Shown here: one piece after another, positions 29,015-37,847 of the stretch | How positions within the stretch are numbered: the stretch's first letter is position 1 | Layout: the number at the start of each line of letters is the position of its first letter | Assembly (NCBI GenBank): GCA_000421325.1 | Contig: ATWQ01000007.1 | Span: forward strand, 35,007-99,006 | Origin: an alpha proteobacterium SCGC AAA536-K22 | GTDB lineage: Bacteria; Pseudomonadota; Alphaproteobacteria; Puniceispirillales; Marisalimonadaceae | Length of the DNA stretch: 64,000 nt | Direction: 5' to 3' | Translations under genes and position numbers: made by a program | Notes under the pieces: model-generated | Seen by the model: the letters and a program-made list of their open reading frames with translations, nothing else | The model's database searches: none | What the model was told of the DNA's origin: nothing

Positions 29015-29572
29015 TTGGAAGAAGTTAATAAAAAAGAAGGATATAGGTCAATTCTAGAAATGGGACCTTTATTATTGTTTTTTGGAGTAAATTATTTTTA
29101 TGGGATAATGGCAGGTACAGCAGTTTTAGTTGTGAGCACTTTGTTGTCTCTTATTTTATCATGGTATTGGTTTAAAAATATACCAATGATGGCTGCAGCT
29201 GGGTGTGTGGCAGTTGTTTTTTTTGGTGGACTAACAATTTTTTTTGATGACGAATTTTTTATAAAGATCAAACCTACTATTGTGTCTATAATTATAGCTG
29301 GAGTTCTTGCCTCTGGAAAAATTCTAGGTAAAAACCCTTTAGCCGCTATAATGAAATCTGCAGTTAATTTAGATGCAGAAGGTTGGAATAAATTAACTTG
29401 GTTGTGGGTTGGTATGTTTATTATCATGGCTATTGCTAATGAAATAGCTTGGCGTAGTTTAACAACTGATCAATGGGTGTCTTTTAAAGCCTTTGGTATT
29501 CCTGTTTTGTCTCTTGGCTTTGGTTTACTGTCATTACCAATAATGCAAAAACATCAGATTAAAAAAGATTAA
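29015..29572 (+). CDS. yciB: Inner membrane-spanning protein YciB / septation protein A family
   Basis: 185 residues with five or so membrane helices. The family segments are evident: LEMGPLLLFFGVNYFYG at the start, DDEFFIKIKPTIVSIIIAG, GWNKLTWLWVGMFIIMAIANEIAWR and the final FKAFGIPVLSL. YciB is linked to envelope integrity and cell division in Gram-negatives. The start is TTG at 29015 with an excellent AGGAGG six bases upstream, ten bases after dusA, so the two are likely one operon. Its stop is one base from the convergent ccmI stop. Confidence 0.9.
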   Translation: MEEVNKKEGYRSILEMGPLLLFFGVNYFYGIMAGTAVLVVSTLLSLILSWYWFKNIPMMAAAGCVAVVFFGGLTIFFDDEFFIKIKPTIVSIIIAGVLASGKILGKNPLAAIMKSAVNLDAEGWNKLTWLWVGMFIIMAIANEIAWRSLTTDQWVSFKAFGIPVLSLGFGLLSLPIMQKHQIKKD

Positions 29573-29573
29573 C

Positions 29574-30791
29574 CTAGTTTTTGAGATTGTTTATTTTTTT
29601 TAAAAGTTCAAGAGCCATTTGAGAACCTGGTGGAATTTGATCTAATAATAAAGTCCAGTTTTCGATTGCTATTTCATTTTCACCTTCTTTTAAAGCCCTG
29701 AGGCCTTTAAAAAACAAAGCATTTATGTTTTTGGGTTCATTAGCTAATATTTCATTAACAAGTTGTTCTATTTCGGCTGAAAAGATTGGCTCTTTTTCAG
29801 GAGGTAATAATTCTTTTAAAAGTATTTGTTTTAAATTCAGATTTTCAGGGCTAATTTTTGTTGCAGTGCGTAACGCGTTTATAGCCTTATCCTGATAATT
29901 AAGAACTTTATATGATTTATATAATTTGATCCAGCCATCTAAATCATTTTTATTTTTTGTCAAGCGAGATGCAAGCTGTTCAACCATTTGGTTAATTCTA
30001 ATTTTTTGATCTTTTTCATTTAAATTTAAAATTTCATTAGCAATTGGAGAATTGGTTTTTAACTTTTTTTTAAGATTGTTATTTAAAACTTTGTCAGAAA
30101 TACCTAAATTTTTTGCAGCTGAACGTATATTAATTACAAGATCTTTTTCCCAAGCGTCGTTAGTGAAGGTGTTTCTATATAATTTGGTCCATATTTCAAA
30201 TGCCTTTTTTTCATTTCCAATTTGTGATTGAAGTAATCCATTTAAAAAATTTGCACCAGGATCTGTAGAGTTTTCAGATAATGCTTGGTTAATCAATATT
30301 TGTGCTTTTGGAGTTACTTGACCATCTGCCTTTCTTACAATTGCTTGAGCAAGTAAAGATTTTAATTTTGGTGAACTTTTGATAGATAATATTTTAGTTA
30401 ATGTCGAAATTTCAATGTCAATCTTATTAACTCGTGACGCGGTTGCAGCTAAGTCTAGAAGTATATTGATATTATTAGGATTTTGCTTTGATTTATAAAC
30501 CAATTCTTCAAATATCTTTAAATCCTCTTTTTTATTTTTTTCTTGAATTATAGTTTTTTTTATAAGTTTTTCCTTAGCCATATAGAGTTTATTTACGTCT
30601 ATAAAGGGGCTTCCTAATTCATAGTAAAGAATGGAACTTAGTAAAAATAAACATAAACTACTTAGATAAATAAAAAGGTTTTTTGATTTTAACTTTAAGT
30701 TAATTGTAAGTGCTAATCTTTCATGGAATGAATTTGTAAAAATATAAATTATTATTAAAAGAGTTATTACGAAGATTATAATAAATAGCAT
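29574..30791 (-). CDS. ccmI: Cytochrome c biogenesis protein CcmI (CycH-type, TPR)
   Basis: 405 residues: two N-terminal membrane helices (about 2–19 and 38–60) and a periplasmic region with helical TPR-like repeats (INILLDLAATASR, PGANFLNGLLQSQIGNEKKAFEIW, NALFFKGLRALKEGENEIAIENW). CcmI chaperones apocytochrome c to the CcmF/CcmH ligation module. It is the last gene of the ccm operon, 14 bases after ccmH, which supports the call despite low sequence conservation of the family. Confidence 0.87.
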   Translation of the reverse strand: MLFIIIFVITLLIIIYIFTNSFHERLALTINLKLKSKNLFIYLSSLCLFLLSSILYYELGSPFIDVNKLYMAKEKLIKKTIIQEKNKKEDLKIFEELVYKSKQNPNNINILLDLAATASRVNKIDIEISTLTKILSIKSSPKLKSLLAQAIVRKADGQVTPKAQILINQALSENSTDPGANFLNGLLQSQIGNEKKAFEIWTKLYRNTFTNDAWEKDLVINIRSAAKNLGISDKVLNNNLKKKLKTNSPIANEILNLNEKDQKIRINQMVEQLASRLTKNKNDLDGWIKLYKSYKVLNYQDKAINALRTATKISPENLNLKQILLKELLPPEKEPIFSAEIEQLVNEILANEPKNINALFFKGLRALKEGENEIAIENWTLLLDQIPPGSQMALELLKKINNLKN

Positions 30792-30805
30792 TTTAAGGTA
30801 CTCTT

Positions 30806-31207
30806 TTATTTATAATTAGATTTAAAAAATCTTATAACAAAAAAGGAACCAAATACTAAAATTATAAAAGGTAAAAACCACAACAAAATAGTATTTGTTT
30901 TTAAAGGTGGCTTTAATAAAATAGAATCTCCATATCTGTCTCTTAAAAAATTATAGATTTCATCGTCACTAACTCCGTTTTTTAATTTATTTTTGATTAA
31001 GACTTTTAAGTCTTTAGCTATTTCAGAATTTGATTCGTCTATACTTTGATTTTGACATACAAGACATTTAATATTTTGAGATATTTCCCTTGTCTTATTT
31101 ATGATAAAGTTTTCACCAGAATTGCTTGTTTCAGCTAATAAAGTATACTGAGACATTGTTAAAACTAAGCAAAACAGCAACATAATCATATTTATACTTT
31201 TAAGCAT
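30806..31207 (-). CDS. ccmH: Cytochrome c maturation protein CcmH (CycL)
   Basis: 133 residues: a signal peptide (about 1–25), then TREISQNIKCLVCQNQSIDES with the redox pair Cys48 and Cys51. RYGDSILLKPPLK and a C-terminal membrane helix follow. This is the short, alphaproteobacterial form lacking a TPR extension, which is supplied by ccmI. CcmH reduces the CxxCH cysteines of apocytochrome c before haem ligation. It lies two bases after ccmG. Confidence 0.94.
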   Translation of the reverse strand: MLKSINMIMLLFCLVLTMSQYTLLAETSNSGENFIINKTREISQNIKCLVCQNQSIDESNSEIAKDLKVLIKNKLKNGVSDDEIYNFLRDRYGDSILLKPPLKTNTILLWFLPFIILVFGSFFVIRFFKSNYK

Positions 31208-31209
31208 TT

Positions 31210-31770
31210 TTAATTTTCTTGTACTAGAGGTAATACTTCAAACTTGAAAATATTATATAGTAACGGACCAGCATGACGATAAATAATTTCACCTTTTTTA
31301 TTAATTAAAAATGTTTCAGGCACTCCATACACACCCCACTCAATTGCTACTTTCCCATAATTATCAATTCCAATTTTTTTGTAAGGATTACCAAAATCAT
31401 TTAAAAATTTCTTTGTATCCATAAATTTATCTTTATAAGCGACACCCACCACAGGTATAATTTTATTCAATTCTTCTAATATTGGTGCTTCTATTCTACA
31501 TGGAGCACACCAAGAAGCAAAAAAGTTTACTGCAAATATTTGATTTTCATATTCTTTAAAATTAAGATTTTGTTTTTGATTTGATGATCCAAAATAGTTA
31601 ACTTCTGGGATCAATATTTCTGGAATATTTTTACCAATCAACTCTGATTTGATAGATTTTATATTTTTGGGCGCATTTTTTAACTGATAAAGCACTAAAG
31701 CTGAAACACAAAATATTATTAAAAAGAGGGCGAACGGTAGAGTTTTTAAAATAGTAAAATTATTTTTCAT
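31210..31770 (-). CDS. ccmG: Thiol:disulfide oxidoreductase CcmG/DsbE
   Basis: 186 residues: an N-terminal membrane anchor (about 9–30) and a thioredoxin domain with FFASWCAPC (Cys88, Cys91), GVAYKD and GVPETFLINKKGEI containing the cis-proline. CcmG keeps CcmH and apocytochrome c reduced and is itself reduced by CcdA/DsbD, plausibly the DsbD-type protein at 2.7–4.7 kb. It lies between ccmF and ccmH in the operon. Confidence 0.95.
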   Translation of the reverse strand: MKNNFTILKTLPFALFLIIFCVSALVLYQLKNAPKNIKSIKSELIGKNIPEILIPEVNYFGSSNQKQNLNFKEYENQIFAVNFFASWCAPCRIEAPILEELNKIIPVVGVAYKDKFMDTKKFLNDFGNPYKKIGIDNYGKVAIEWGVYGVPETFLINKKGEIIYRHAGPLLYNIFKFEVLPLVQEN

Positions 31771-31775
31771 CTCTT

Positions 31776-33722
31776 TTACTTTATTATTTTTCTATATTTT
31801 CTATTTTGTAAAATTGATACCAATCCACCTAAAGCCATAAGGCAAGCTCCTCCCCAAATCCAAGAGATTAATGGATTAAAATAAACTCTAATTGACCAAC
31901 CAATTTCTTTATTACCATCCCCCAGTACTAGATATGTGTCTCCCAAAAAATCGGATAAGATTGCAGCTTCTGTTGTTTGACTTTGTTCAGTCGGGTAAAA
32001 ACGCTTTTCTGGCTTAAGTACGTTAATTACTTTACCATCGTTTAATAGATTGAAGGTTGCTGTTTGAGATTTATAATTAGGACCATCTAACATTTCTATC
32101 TTCTTAAATTCTAATGATTTTTCTCCAACATCAAAAAAATCTCCGATATTTTTTCTTCCATTATATTCTGTCTTATAAAACTGCTCACCAGTTACACCAG
32201 CTAAAAAAACTGCAACTCCTATATGGGCAATATGAATTCCAAGATTTATTTTCGAGATAAAGAAAAAAACCTGGCTTAATTTATTAAACTTAATTTTGGC
32301 TTCTTTAATTTTAGCAATAATATCAGTAACAACACCACTAAAGAGCCAAATAGACAGAGAACCACATATCAGGGCGAATAATGATGATTGTTCCATTATA
32401 CATAGGCATATGATACCAAAAAATGTTGTTATTATAAGGAATATAAATTTTTTAGATAAATTCTTTTGTTGGTGTTGTCCCCAATTTAACAAGGGGGCAA
32501 TTGCCATTAAAAAAACTACTGGGGCCATAATTGGGGCAAAGGTTGCATTATAATAAGCGGGCCCTATGGAAATTTTGTTACCATTAAATGCATCCAAAAA
32601 TAAAGGGTATAAAGTTCCAATTAAGACTGTAGCAGTTGCGGTAGTAAGAAATAAATTATTTATTAGAATAGCACTTTCTTTACTTAGTATATTAAATTGC
32701 ATTTTTTGTTCTTTAAATGAAGAACTTTTGAAAGCATACAAAATTAATGGACCACCTATAGCAATTGCTAAAATAATCAAAATAAAAACCCCTCTTGATG
32801 GGTCTGATGCAAATGCATGGACGGAGGTTAATAGTCCAGACCTAACGATAAAGGTTCCTAGAAGTGAAAATGAAAAAGCTAAAATTGATAAAAGAATAAT
32901 CCAATTTACTAGGACAAGTTTTTTTTCTAACACTCTTACTGAATGTAATAACGCAGTCGCAATTAACCAAGGCATAAATGATGCATTCTCAACAGGATCC
33001 CAAAACCACCATCCACCCCACCCTAATTCGTAATAAGCCCACCAACTTCCCAGAGCTATGCCAATTGTTAAAGCAGACCAAGCAATTGTTATCCACGGCA
33101 TCATTTGCTGGGCCCATTCTCTATTTATTTCACCAATAATTAGAGCACCTACTGCAAAAGAAAATGCAACTGATAAACCTACATAACCAATGTATAACAT
33201 TGGTGGATGTAAGGCTAATCCTGGATCTTGAAGTAATGGATTTAGTCCTCGTCCGTCTAAAGGTAATGTTTCAACTCTTTCAAAGGGGTTAGAGGTGAAT
33301 AGAATAAATGCTAAGAAAAGTGATAATATTAGTGTTTGCACTCCTATTATTGAGGAAAGAAGTTTAGGGTTTATATTAGAATTTTTTTTTGAAACAAGAA
33401 AGGTAAACGCAGATAAAATTAATACCCAAAGTAATAAAGAGCCTTCATGATTGCCCCAAACACCGCTAATTTTATAAATTAAAGGTTTAAGTGAATGCGA
33501 ATTATTGGAAACAAGTAACAAAGAAAAATCTGAGATAATAAAGCTGTAAGTTAAAATAAAGAAAGATGACATAATAAGTAAAAAATTTATTAAAGCACTT
33601 TTTTTAAGAATATTTACTGTAAAGCCATGAAATGAATTAATATTATAAATCCAAAATAATATTTGCATAATAGATGCAACAAAAGTGATTATAAGAAAAA
33701 TATGTCCTATTTCTGGTATCAT
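31776..33722 (-). CDS. ccmF: Haem lyase subunit CcmF
   Basis: 648 residues from the ATG at 33722, chosen because it overlaps the ccmE stop as ATGA, follows a GGGAG site, and starts with the family-typical MIPEIGHIFLI; a start seven codons upstream would overlap ccmE by 25 bases. About 15 membrane helices. The haem-handling WWD motif is seen as GWGGWWFWDPVENASFMPWL near residues 230–250, and GVWGNHEGSLLLW near 90 is also conserved. CcmF attaches haem from holo-CcmE to apocytochromes. Confidence 0.95.
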   Translation of the reverse strand: MIPEIGHIFLIITFVASIMQILFWIYNINSFHGFTVNILKKSALINFLLIMSSFFILTYSFIISDFSLLLVSNNSHSLKPLIYKISGVWGNHEGSLLLWVLILSAFTFLVSKKNSNINPKLLSSIIGVQTLILSLFLAFILFTSNPFERVETLPLDGRGLNPLLQDPGLALHPPMLYIGYVGLSVAFSFAVGALIIGEINREWAQQMMPWITIAWSALTIGIALGSWWAYYELGWGGWWFWDPVENASFMPWLIATALLHSVRVLEKKLVLVNWIILLSILAFSFSLLGTFIVRSGLLTSVHAFASDPSRGVFILIILAIAIGGPLILYAFKSSSFKEQKMQFNILSKESAILINNLFLTTATATVLIGTLYPLFLDAFNGNKISIGPAYYNATFAPIMAPVVFLMAIAPLLNWGQHQQKNLSKKFIFLIITTFFGIICLCIMEQSSLFALICGSLSIWLFSGVVTDIIAKIKEAKIKFNKLSQVFFFISKINLGIHIAHIGVAVFLAGVTGEQFYKTEYNGRKNIGDFFDVGEKSLEFKKIEMLDGPNYKSQTATFNLLNDGKVINVLKPEKRFYPTEQSQTTEAAILSDFLGDTYLVLGDGNKEIGWSIRVYFNPLISWIWGGACLMALGGLVSILQNRKYRKIIK

Positions 33723-34165
33723 TTTTTCTCTTCTCCCTTCCATACACCATTTTTAATTAGAGCGTCTGCAACTTCAGGAGGCATATAATTCTCATCATGC
33801 TTTGCTAGAACTTGGCTAGCAATCAATTTATTATCCTTCAATATTCCCTCTGCTACTATACCCTGACCCTCTCTGAACAAATCTGGTAGTTGTCCTTTAA
33901 AAAAGACTTTTATCACATCTTTTTTATCGGTTATTTCAAATATTGATGTATTCTTATCAATAATTACAGAATCCTCAAGAACCAAGCCTCCAATTCTAAT
34001 TTTATTGTCAATATTTTTAACATTTCCATATTTCTTTTTTAATTCATTTGGAGTGTAAAAATAAATAATATTTTCTTTTAGAGCCATTAAAACTAGTTTA
34101 GTGGCTAACCCAAGAATACTTAAAATTAAAATTAGGATTATAAGACGTTTATATTTAGGGTTCAT
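33719..34165 (-). CDS. ccmE: Cytochrome c-type haem chaperone CcmE
   Basis: 148 residues: an N-terminal membrane anchor and an OB-fold domain with IRIGGLVLEDSV. The covalent haem-binding His123 and following Tyr127 are in LAKHDENYMPP. It receives haem from CcmC and passes it to CcmF. Its stop overlaps the ccmF start by four bases, and ccmD lies 28 bases upstream. Confidence 0.95.
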   Translation of the reverse strand: MNPKYKRLIILILILSILGLATKLVLMALKENIIYFYTPNELKKKYGNVKNIDNKIRIGGLVLEDSVIIDKNTSIFEITDKKDVIKVFFKGQLPDLFREGQGIVAEGILKDNKLIASQVLAKHDENYMPPEVADALIKNGVWKGEEKK

Positions 34166-34193
34166 TTAATTCACTTTGGATCTTGCTGAATAT

Positions 34194-34352
34194 TTAATTA
34201 TTAGAATTTAATAATTTTTCTAATAAATTTTTAGCTTTTTTTGATTGGTAAATCGATCGAATAAACAAAAAGCCTATACATAACAAAGTTAAAATATAGC
34301 TAGGCAATATATAAACATTATAACCTTCCATTATCCAAGATATAATATTCAT
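34194..34352 (-). CDS. ccmD: Haem exporter subunit CcmD
   Basis: 52 residues, a small gene easily missed. The sequence has the CcmD form: an N-terminal amphipathic part with GYNVYILPSYI, one membrane helix (about 16–33), then a lysine-rich cytoplasmic tail (KKAKNLLEKLL). It sits exactly between ccmC (12 bases) and ccmE (28 bases), the standard position. CcmD stabilises the CcmABC complex and helps release holo-CcmE. Confidence 0.87.
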   Translation of the reverse strand: MNIISWIMEGYNVYILPSYILTLLCIGFLFIRSIYQSKKAKNLLEKLLNSNN

Positions 34353-34364
34353 GTTAAATCCAAT

Positions 34365-35096
34365 CTATAAAATTTCTTTTAGATTTAATTTTAAAATAAG
34401 TGCTTCACATTTTTTCTCAATTAACTTTGTCTTAACATTAATAATAATTAAATATAGAGAAAAAAGACCAAACCCTATTATCATAAAAGATAAGGGGATT
34501 AACATTTGGTTGTCTATAGAAGGACCATCAAATTTTAGTATACTTGAAGGTTGATGTAGCGTATGCCACCAATCAACAGAAAATTTTATTATAGGAAGAT
34601 TAATAAGTCCAATAATAGCAAGCACGGACGCAGATTTTGAGCCGTCAATTTTTCTTTCAAAAGCATTATGTAATAAGATAAATCCCAAGTAGAAAAAAAA
34701 TAATATAAGCATCGAGGTCAATCTGGCATCCCACACCCACCAAGTTCCCCACATTGGTTTACCCCATAATGATCCTGTTATTAAAGTTAATATGGAGAAT
34801 AAAGCACCAATAGGTGCAATTGAACTGGAAATTAAATCAGCCAACGGGTGTTTCCAGACCAAATAAAATATGCTTGAAACAGCCAAACTTAAATATAAGA
34901 AAGAAGCAAGCCACGCTGAAGGAACATGTACATACATTATTCTAACAGCATCACCTTGTTGATAATCCTTAGGACTGTCAAAGAGACTGAAATATAATCC
35001 AAAGATAATGAATAATAATGAAATTACCATTAATAAAGGCTCAAGTTTATTTGTACTTTTTTTAAACCTATTTGGATTAGCTAGCCAATCAAACAT
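34365..35096 (-). CDS. ccmC: Haem transporter/handling protein CcmC
   Basis: 243 residues, six membrane helices. The WWD domain GKPMWGTWWVWDARLTSMLI is near residues 118–137, and histidines in YVHVPSAW and the HTLHQPSS loop are the expected haem ligands. CcmC loads haem onto CcmE. It lies 40 bases downstream of ccmB on the minus strand. Confidence 0.95.
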   Translation of the reverse strand: MFDWLANPNRFKKSTNKLEPLLMVISLLFIIFGLYFSLFDSPKDYQQGDAVRIMYVHVPSAWLASFLYLSLAVSSIFYLVWKHPLADLISSSIAPIGALFSILTLITGSLWGKPMWGTWWVWDARLTSMLILFFFYLGFILLHNAFERKIDGSKSASVLAIIGLINLPIIKFSVDWWHTLHQPSSILKFDGPSIDNQMLIPLSFMIIGFGLFSLYLIIINVKTKLIEKKCEALILKLNLKEIL

Positions 35097-35136
35097 TTAT
35101 ATTAAACTTTCATAAATTATTTTTAAAATATTCTTA

Positions 35137-35829
35137 TCACCGTCCAATAGCTATTCTCACTAATAAAGCTGAGATAAAGGGTGAAATAACTAAATATATT
35201 AGAGTTAACGCTAATAATAAAAATAAATTTCCAAATGGTGATTCATTTATTTTTACAGCCTCATTTACGCCAACTCCAAATATTAAAATAGGTGTCATTA
35301 GCGGTATGATCAATATAGGTAGTAAAATATTTCCTCTCCTAGCTCCTAATATTAGTGCTGAACCGCTTAATCCTATTAATGAAATTGCAAGACTTCCTGC
35401 AGAAATACTAATAACAAGCCAAGGTATATTTTTTAAATCCATGTCCAGTAATATTGCAAATATTGGTGATGTTAATATTAAGGGGATCAACATAATCAAC
35501 CAATATGATATAGCTTTCGATAACATAATTATCTCAAGAGGAGCGGGGCTTGTAGCAATTTGATCTAACCACCCGTTTTCAAAATCTTTTAGTAACAATT
35601 TTTCTAGAGAAGGTATTATTGCTAAAATTAAACCAACCCAAATTACAGCATTTGATACGACATTTAATTTTTCTTTAATAGGTCCAAGTCCAAGTGGAAA
35701 TAATATAATTATCAAGATCATTAAGCCAACGATAGAAATTAAATCTAGTAATGAACGAGAGTTTGTTAATATATCTCTTTTAATATGTGCTATGAATATA
35801 TTTGACCAGCTAGAGTGAATTGAATTCAT
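35137..35829 (-). CDS. ccmB: Haem exporter permease CcmB
   Basis: 230 residues with six hydrophobic segments and the CcmB pattern: RDILTNSRSLLDLISIVGLMILI, WVGLILAIIPSLEKLLLKDFENGWLDQI, and the late LPILIIPLMTPILIFGV. It pairs with the CcmA ATPase. Its start overlaps the ccmA stop by four bases. Confidence 0.93.
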   Translation of the reverse strand: MNSIHSSWSNIFIAHIKRDILTNSRSLLDLISIVGLMILIIILFPLGLGPIKEKLNVVSNAVIWVGLILAIIPSLEKLLLKDFENGWLDQIATSPAPLEIIMLSKAISYWLIMLIPLILTSPIFAILLDMDLKNIPWLVISISAGSLAISLIGLSGSALILGARRGNILLPILIIPLMTPILIFGVGVNEAVKINESPFGNLFLLLALTLIYLVISPFISALLVRIAIGR

Positions 35830-36470
35830 AAAACTCTCTGTTTTTTAAAATCATCTAAATCTAGAATATTAAATTGATCTTCAACAATTGTTAAGTCATG
35901 AGTGGCTATAATAATAGTTCCATTTTGTTTTAAAAATTTAGAGATTAATTGTTTGAACAAAACCAAGCTTGTTTTGTCCAATTCATTAGTCGGTTCATCT
36001 AATATCCAGAAATCTACTTTATTAATAAATGAAAGATATAATCTAGCTAAAGCGGCCCTTTTTTTTAAGCCCTCTGAGGATTGAGATATATAAAGATCAG
36101 CATACTTATCCATTCCAACACTTTTAAGAGCCATTGTTAAATTTTCTATATTTGATGACCATCCTTTCATGGTTGACCAAGCATTAAGATTTTCGATAAC
36201 TGTTAAATCTTTTGACAAACCAGTTTTAGTATCTAAAAATATTAAATTATTAACCCACTCCTCATTATTGTTAAAAACATTTTTTTTATCATTCTTTATT
36301 GTTCCTTTTTCTAGGGGAGTAAATCCTACAATAGTTCTTAATAATGTAGATTTACCTGAACCATTCTTACCCTTTATAAGAGTTATAGATCCAGATTTAA
36401 TAATTGTATTAAAATTAGAAAATACAATTTTGTTACCTCTTTGTACTGTTAAACCTTCCAGATAAAGCAT
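35826..36470 (-). CDS. ccmA: Haem exporter ATP-binding protein CcmA
   Basis: 214 residues. Walker A GKNGSGKST is at 34–42, Walker B DFWILDEPTNELD at 153–165, and the switch histidine in IIIATHDL near 197. The ABC signature is degenerate: SSEGLKKRAALARL at 131 onward replaces the usual LSxGQxRR. CcmA powers release of holo-CcmE from CcmC/CcmD. It is the first gene of a nine-gene ccmABCDEFGHI operon. The 165-base spacer before the divergent CoA transferase gene should hold the promoter, though I could not place one confidently. Confidence 0.93.
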   Translation of the reverse strand: MLYLEGLTVQRGNKIVFSNFNTIIKSGSITLIKGKNGSGKSTLLRTIVGFTPLEKGTIKNDKKNVFNNNEEWVNNLIFLDTKTGLSKDLTVIENLNAWSTMKGWSSNIENLTMALKSVGMDKYADLYISQSSEGLKKRAALARLYLSFINKVDFWILDEPTNELDKTSLVLFKQLISKFLKQNGTIIIATHDLTIVEDQFNILDLDDFKKQRVL

Positions 36471-36635
36471 TTTCTACCTAATAGAATATTTATTAATAAC
36501 CTAGTTTTATAATAAAATTTTAAAAAAGTCTTGTAACTAAGATTAGTTTTTTTACACTCATCCTTCTGAAATAAATATTATAAATAATTTTCTATGTTAG
36601 ATATTAATATTTCAACAAAATGAATGGAATCAAGC

Positions 36636-37829
36636 ATGAATAAAGGACCTTTAAAAGGAGTTAGAATTATTGATGCATCTTCAGTGTTAATGGTTCCATA
36701 TTGTACAAAGTTACTAGCAGATATGGGAGCAGAAATTATTAAAATTGAGGCTATAGATGGAGATATAACTAGACATATTGGTCCAAGTGTTAATAAGGGA
36801 ATGGGGGCAGTTTTTTTAAACATAAATAGAAATAAAAAAAGTGTTTGTATTGATTTGAAATCTCCAGAAGGTCGTTTAATTATTTATAAACTTATTAAAA
36901 TCTCAGATGTTTTTGTTTCTAACATAAGAAAAGTTGCATTAACTAAAATTGGTTTAACACACTCTCATTTTAAAAAAATAAATCCTAAAATTATAACTGC
37001 AAATGCCGTTGGTTTTTCTTCTAAGGGGCCATATGCCGGACTACCTGCTTTTGACGATACAATTCAAGCAATTAGTGGAATGGCAGCGTATCAAGAAGTA
37101 TATTCTAATCAACCAAGTTATACTTCAGGTGCAACCGCCGACAAAGTAACTGGTCTTATGCTGGGAATGTCAATTATTAGTGCATTGTTTCAGCGAGAAA
37201 AAAAAGGTATTGGTACCCAATTAGAGGTGCCTATGATGGAGACAATGGTTGATTTTATACTTGTAGAACATTTATATGGTTATAACTTTATTCCTCCAAA
37301 AGCACCTCCTATTTATCCAAGACAATCTTCACCAAATAGAAGGCCTTACAAAACTTTAGATGGGTATATTGCTGTTATGCCATATAGTGATGAACAATGG
37401 TTAAGGTTTTTTAAATTAATTAAAAAGGAAAATATTTTCGAAGATCCTAAATACTCGTCAGCGAAATCTAGAAATGAAAATATTGATCAATTATATTTCA
37501 TTATGTCAGAATCATTAGAAAAAGAAAAAACTGATTATTGGATTAAGAACTTAAAACAAAATGATATTCCAGCAACGAAAGTAAATTTTCCAGAAGATAT
37601 TTTTAATGATAAGCATCTAAAGGAGACAAATTTTTTTAAAAAAAGCAAACATCCAACGGAGGGTGATTTATTGTCTCCTAACTTTCCAGTAGAATTTGAC
37701 GAAGATAGTAATGAAGACACATTACATGCTCCTAATTTAGGAGAAAACACAAAAGATATATTGTCTGATTTGGGATTTTCGGAATTTGAAATTGAAAATC
37801 TGGCTTCTAAGGGCGTTATTAAAATATAG
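36636..37829 (+). CDS. CaiB/BaiF family (class III) CoA transferase
   Basis: 397 residues from the ATG at 36636, preferred over 36624 because GGA lies at suitable spacing and GPLKGVRIIDASSV then begins the protein normally. Family features include ADMGAEIIKIEAIDGD, FLNINRNKKSVCIDLKSPEGR, VGFSSKGPYAGLPAFDDTIQA and SPNRRPYKTLDGYIAVM. At the position where formyl-CoA transferase and CaiB carry the catalytic Asp169, this protein appears to have a glutamate (Glu202 in PMMETMVDF). It would swap CoA between carboxylic acids; the acids are unknown. The hydroxyacid dehydrogenase gene follows by 18 bases. Confidence 0.87.
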   Translation: MNKGPLKGVRIIDASSVLMVPYCTKLLADMGAEIIKIEAIDGDITRHIGPSVNKGMGAVFLNINRNKKSVCIDLKSPEGRLIIYKLIKISDVFVSNIRKVALTKIGLTHSHFKKINPKIITANAVGFSSKGPYAGLPAFDDTIQAISGMAAYQEVYSNQPSYTSGATADKVTGLMLGMSIISALFQREKKGIGTQLEVPMMETMVDFILVEHLYGYNFIPPKAPPIYPRQSSPNRRPYKTLDGYIAVMPYSDEQWLRFFKLIKKENIFEDPKYSSAKSRNENIDQLYFIMSESLEKEKTDYWIKNLKQNDIPATKVNFPEDIFNDKHLKETNFFKKSKHPTEGDLLSPNFPVEFDEDSNEDTLHAPNLGENTKDILSDLGFSEFEIENLASKGVIKI

Positions 37830-37847
37830 ATAGATGAAAGTAAAATC

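Noticed and set aside
32566..33033. Open frame of about 155 codons opposite ccmF
   Set aside because: Antisense to the WWD region of CcmF and has no independent support.
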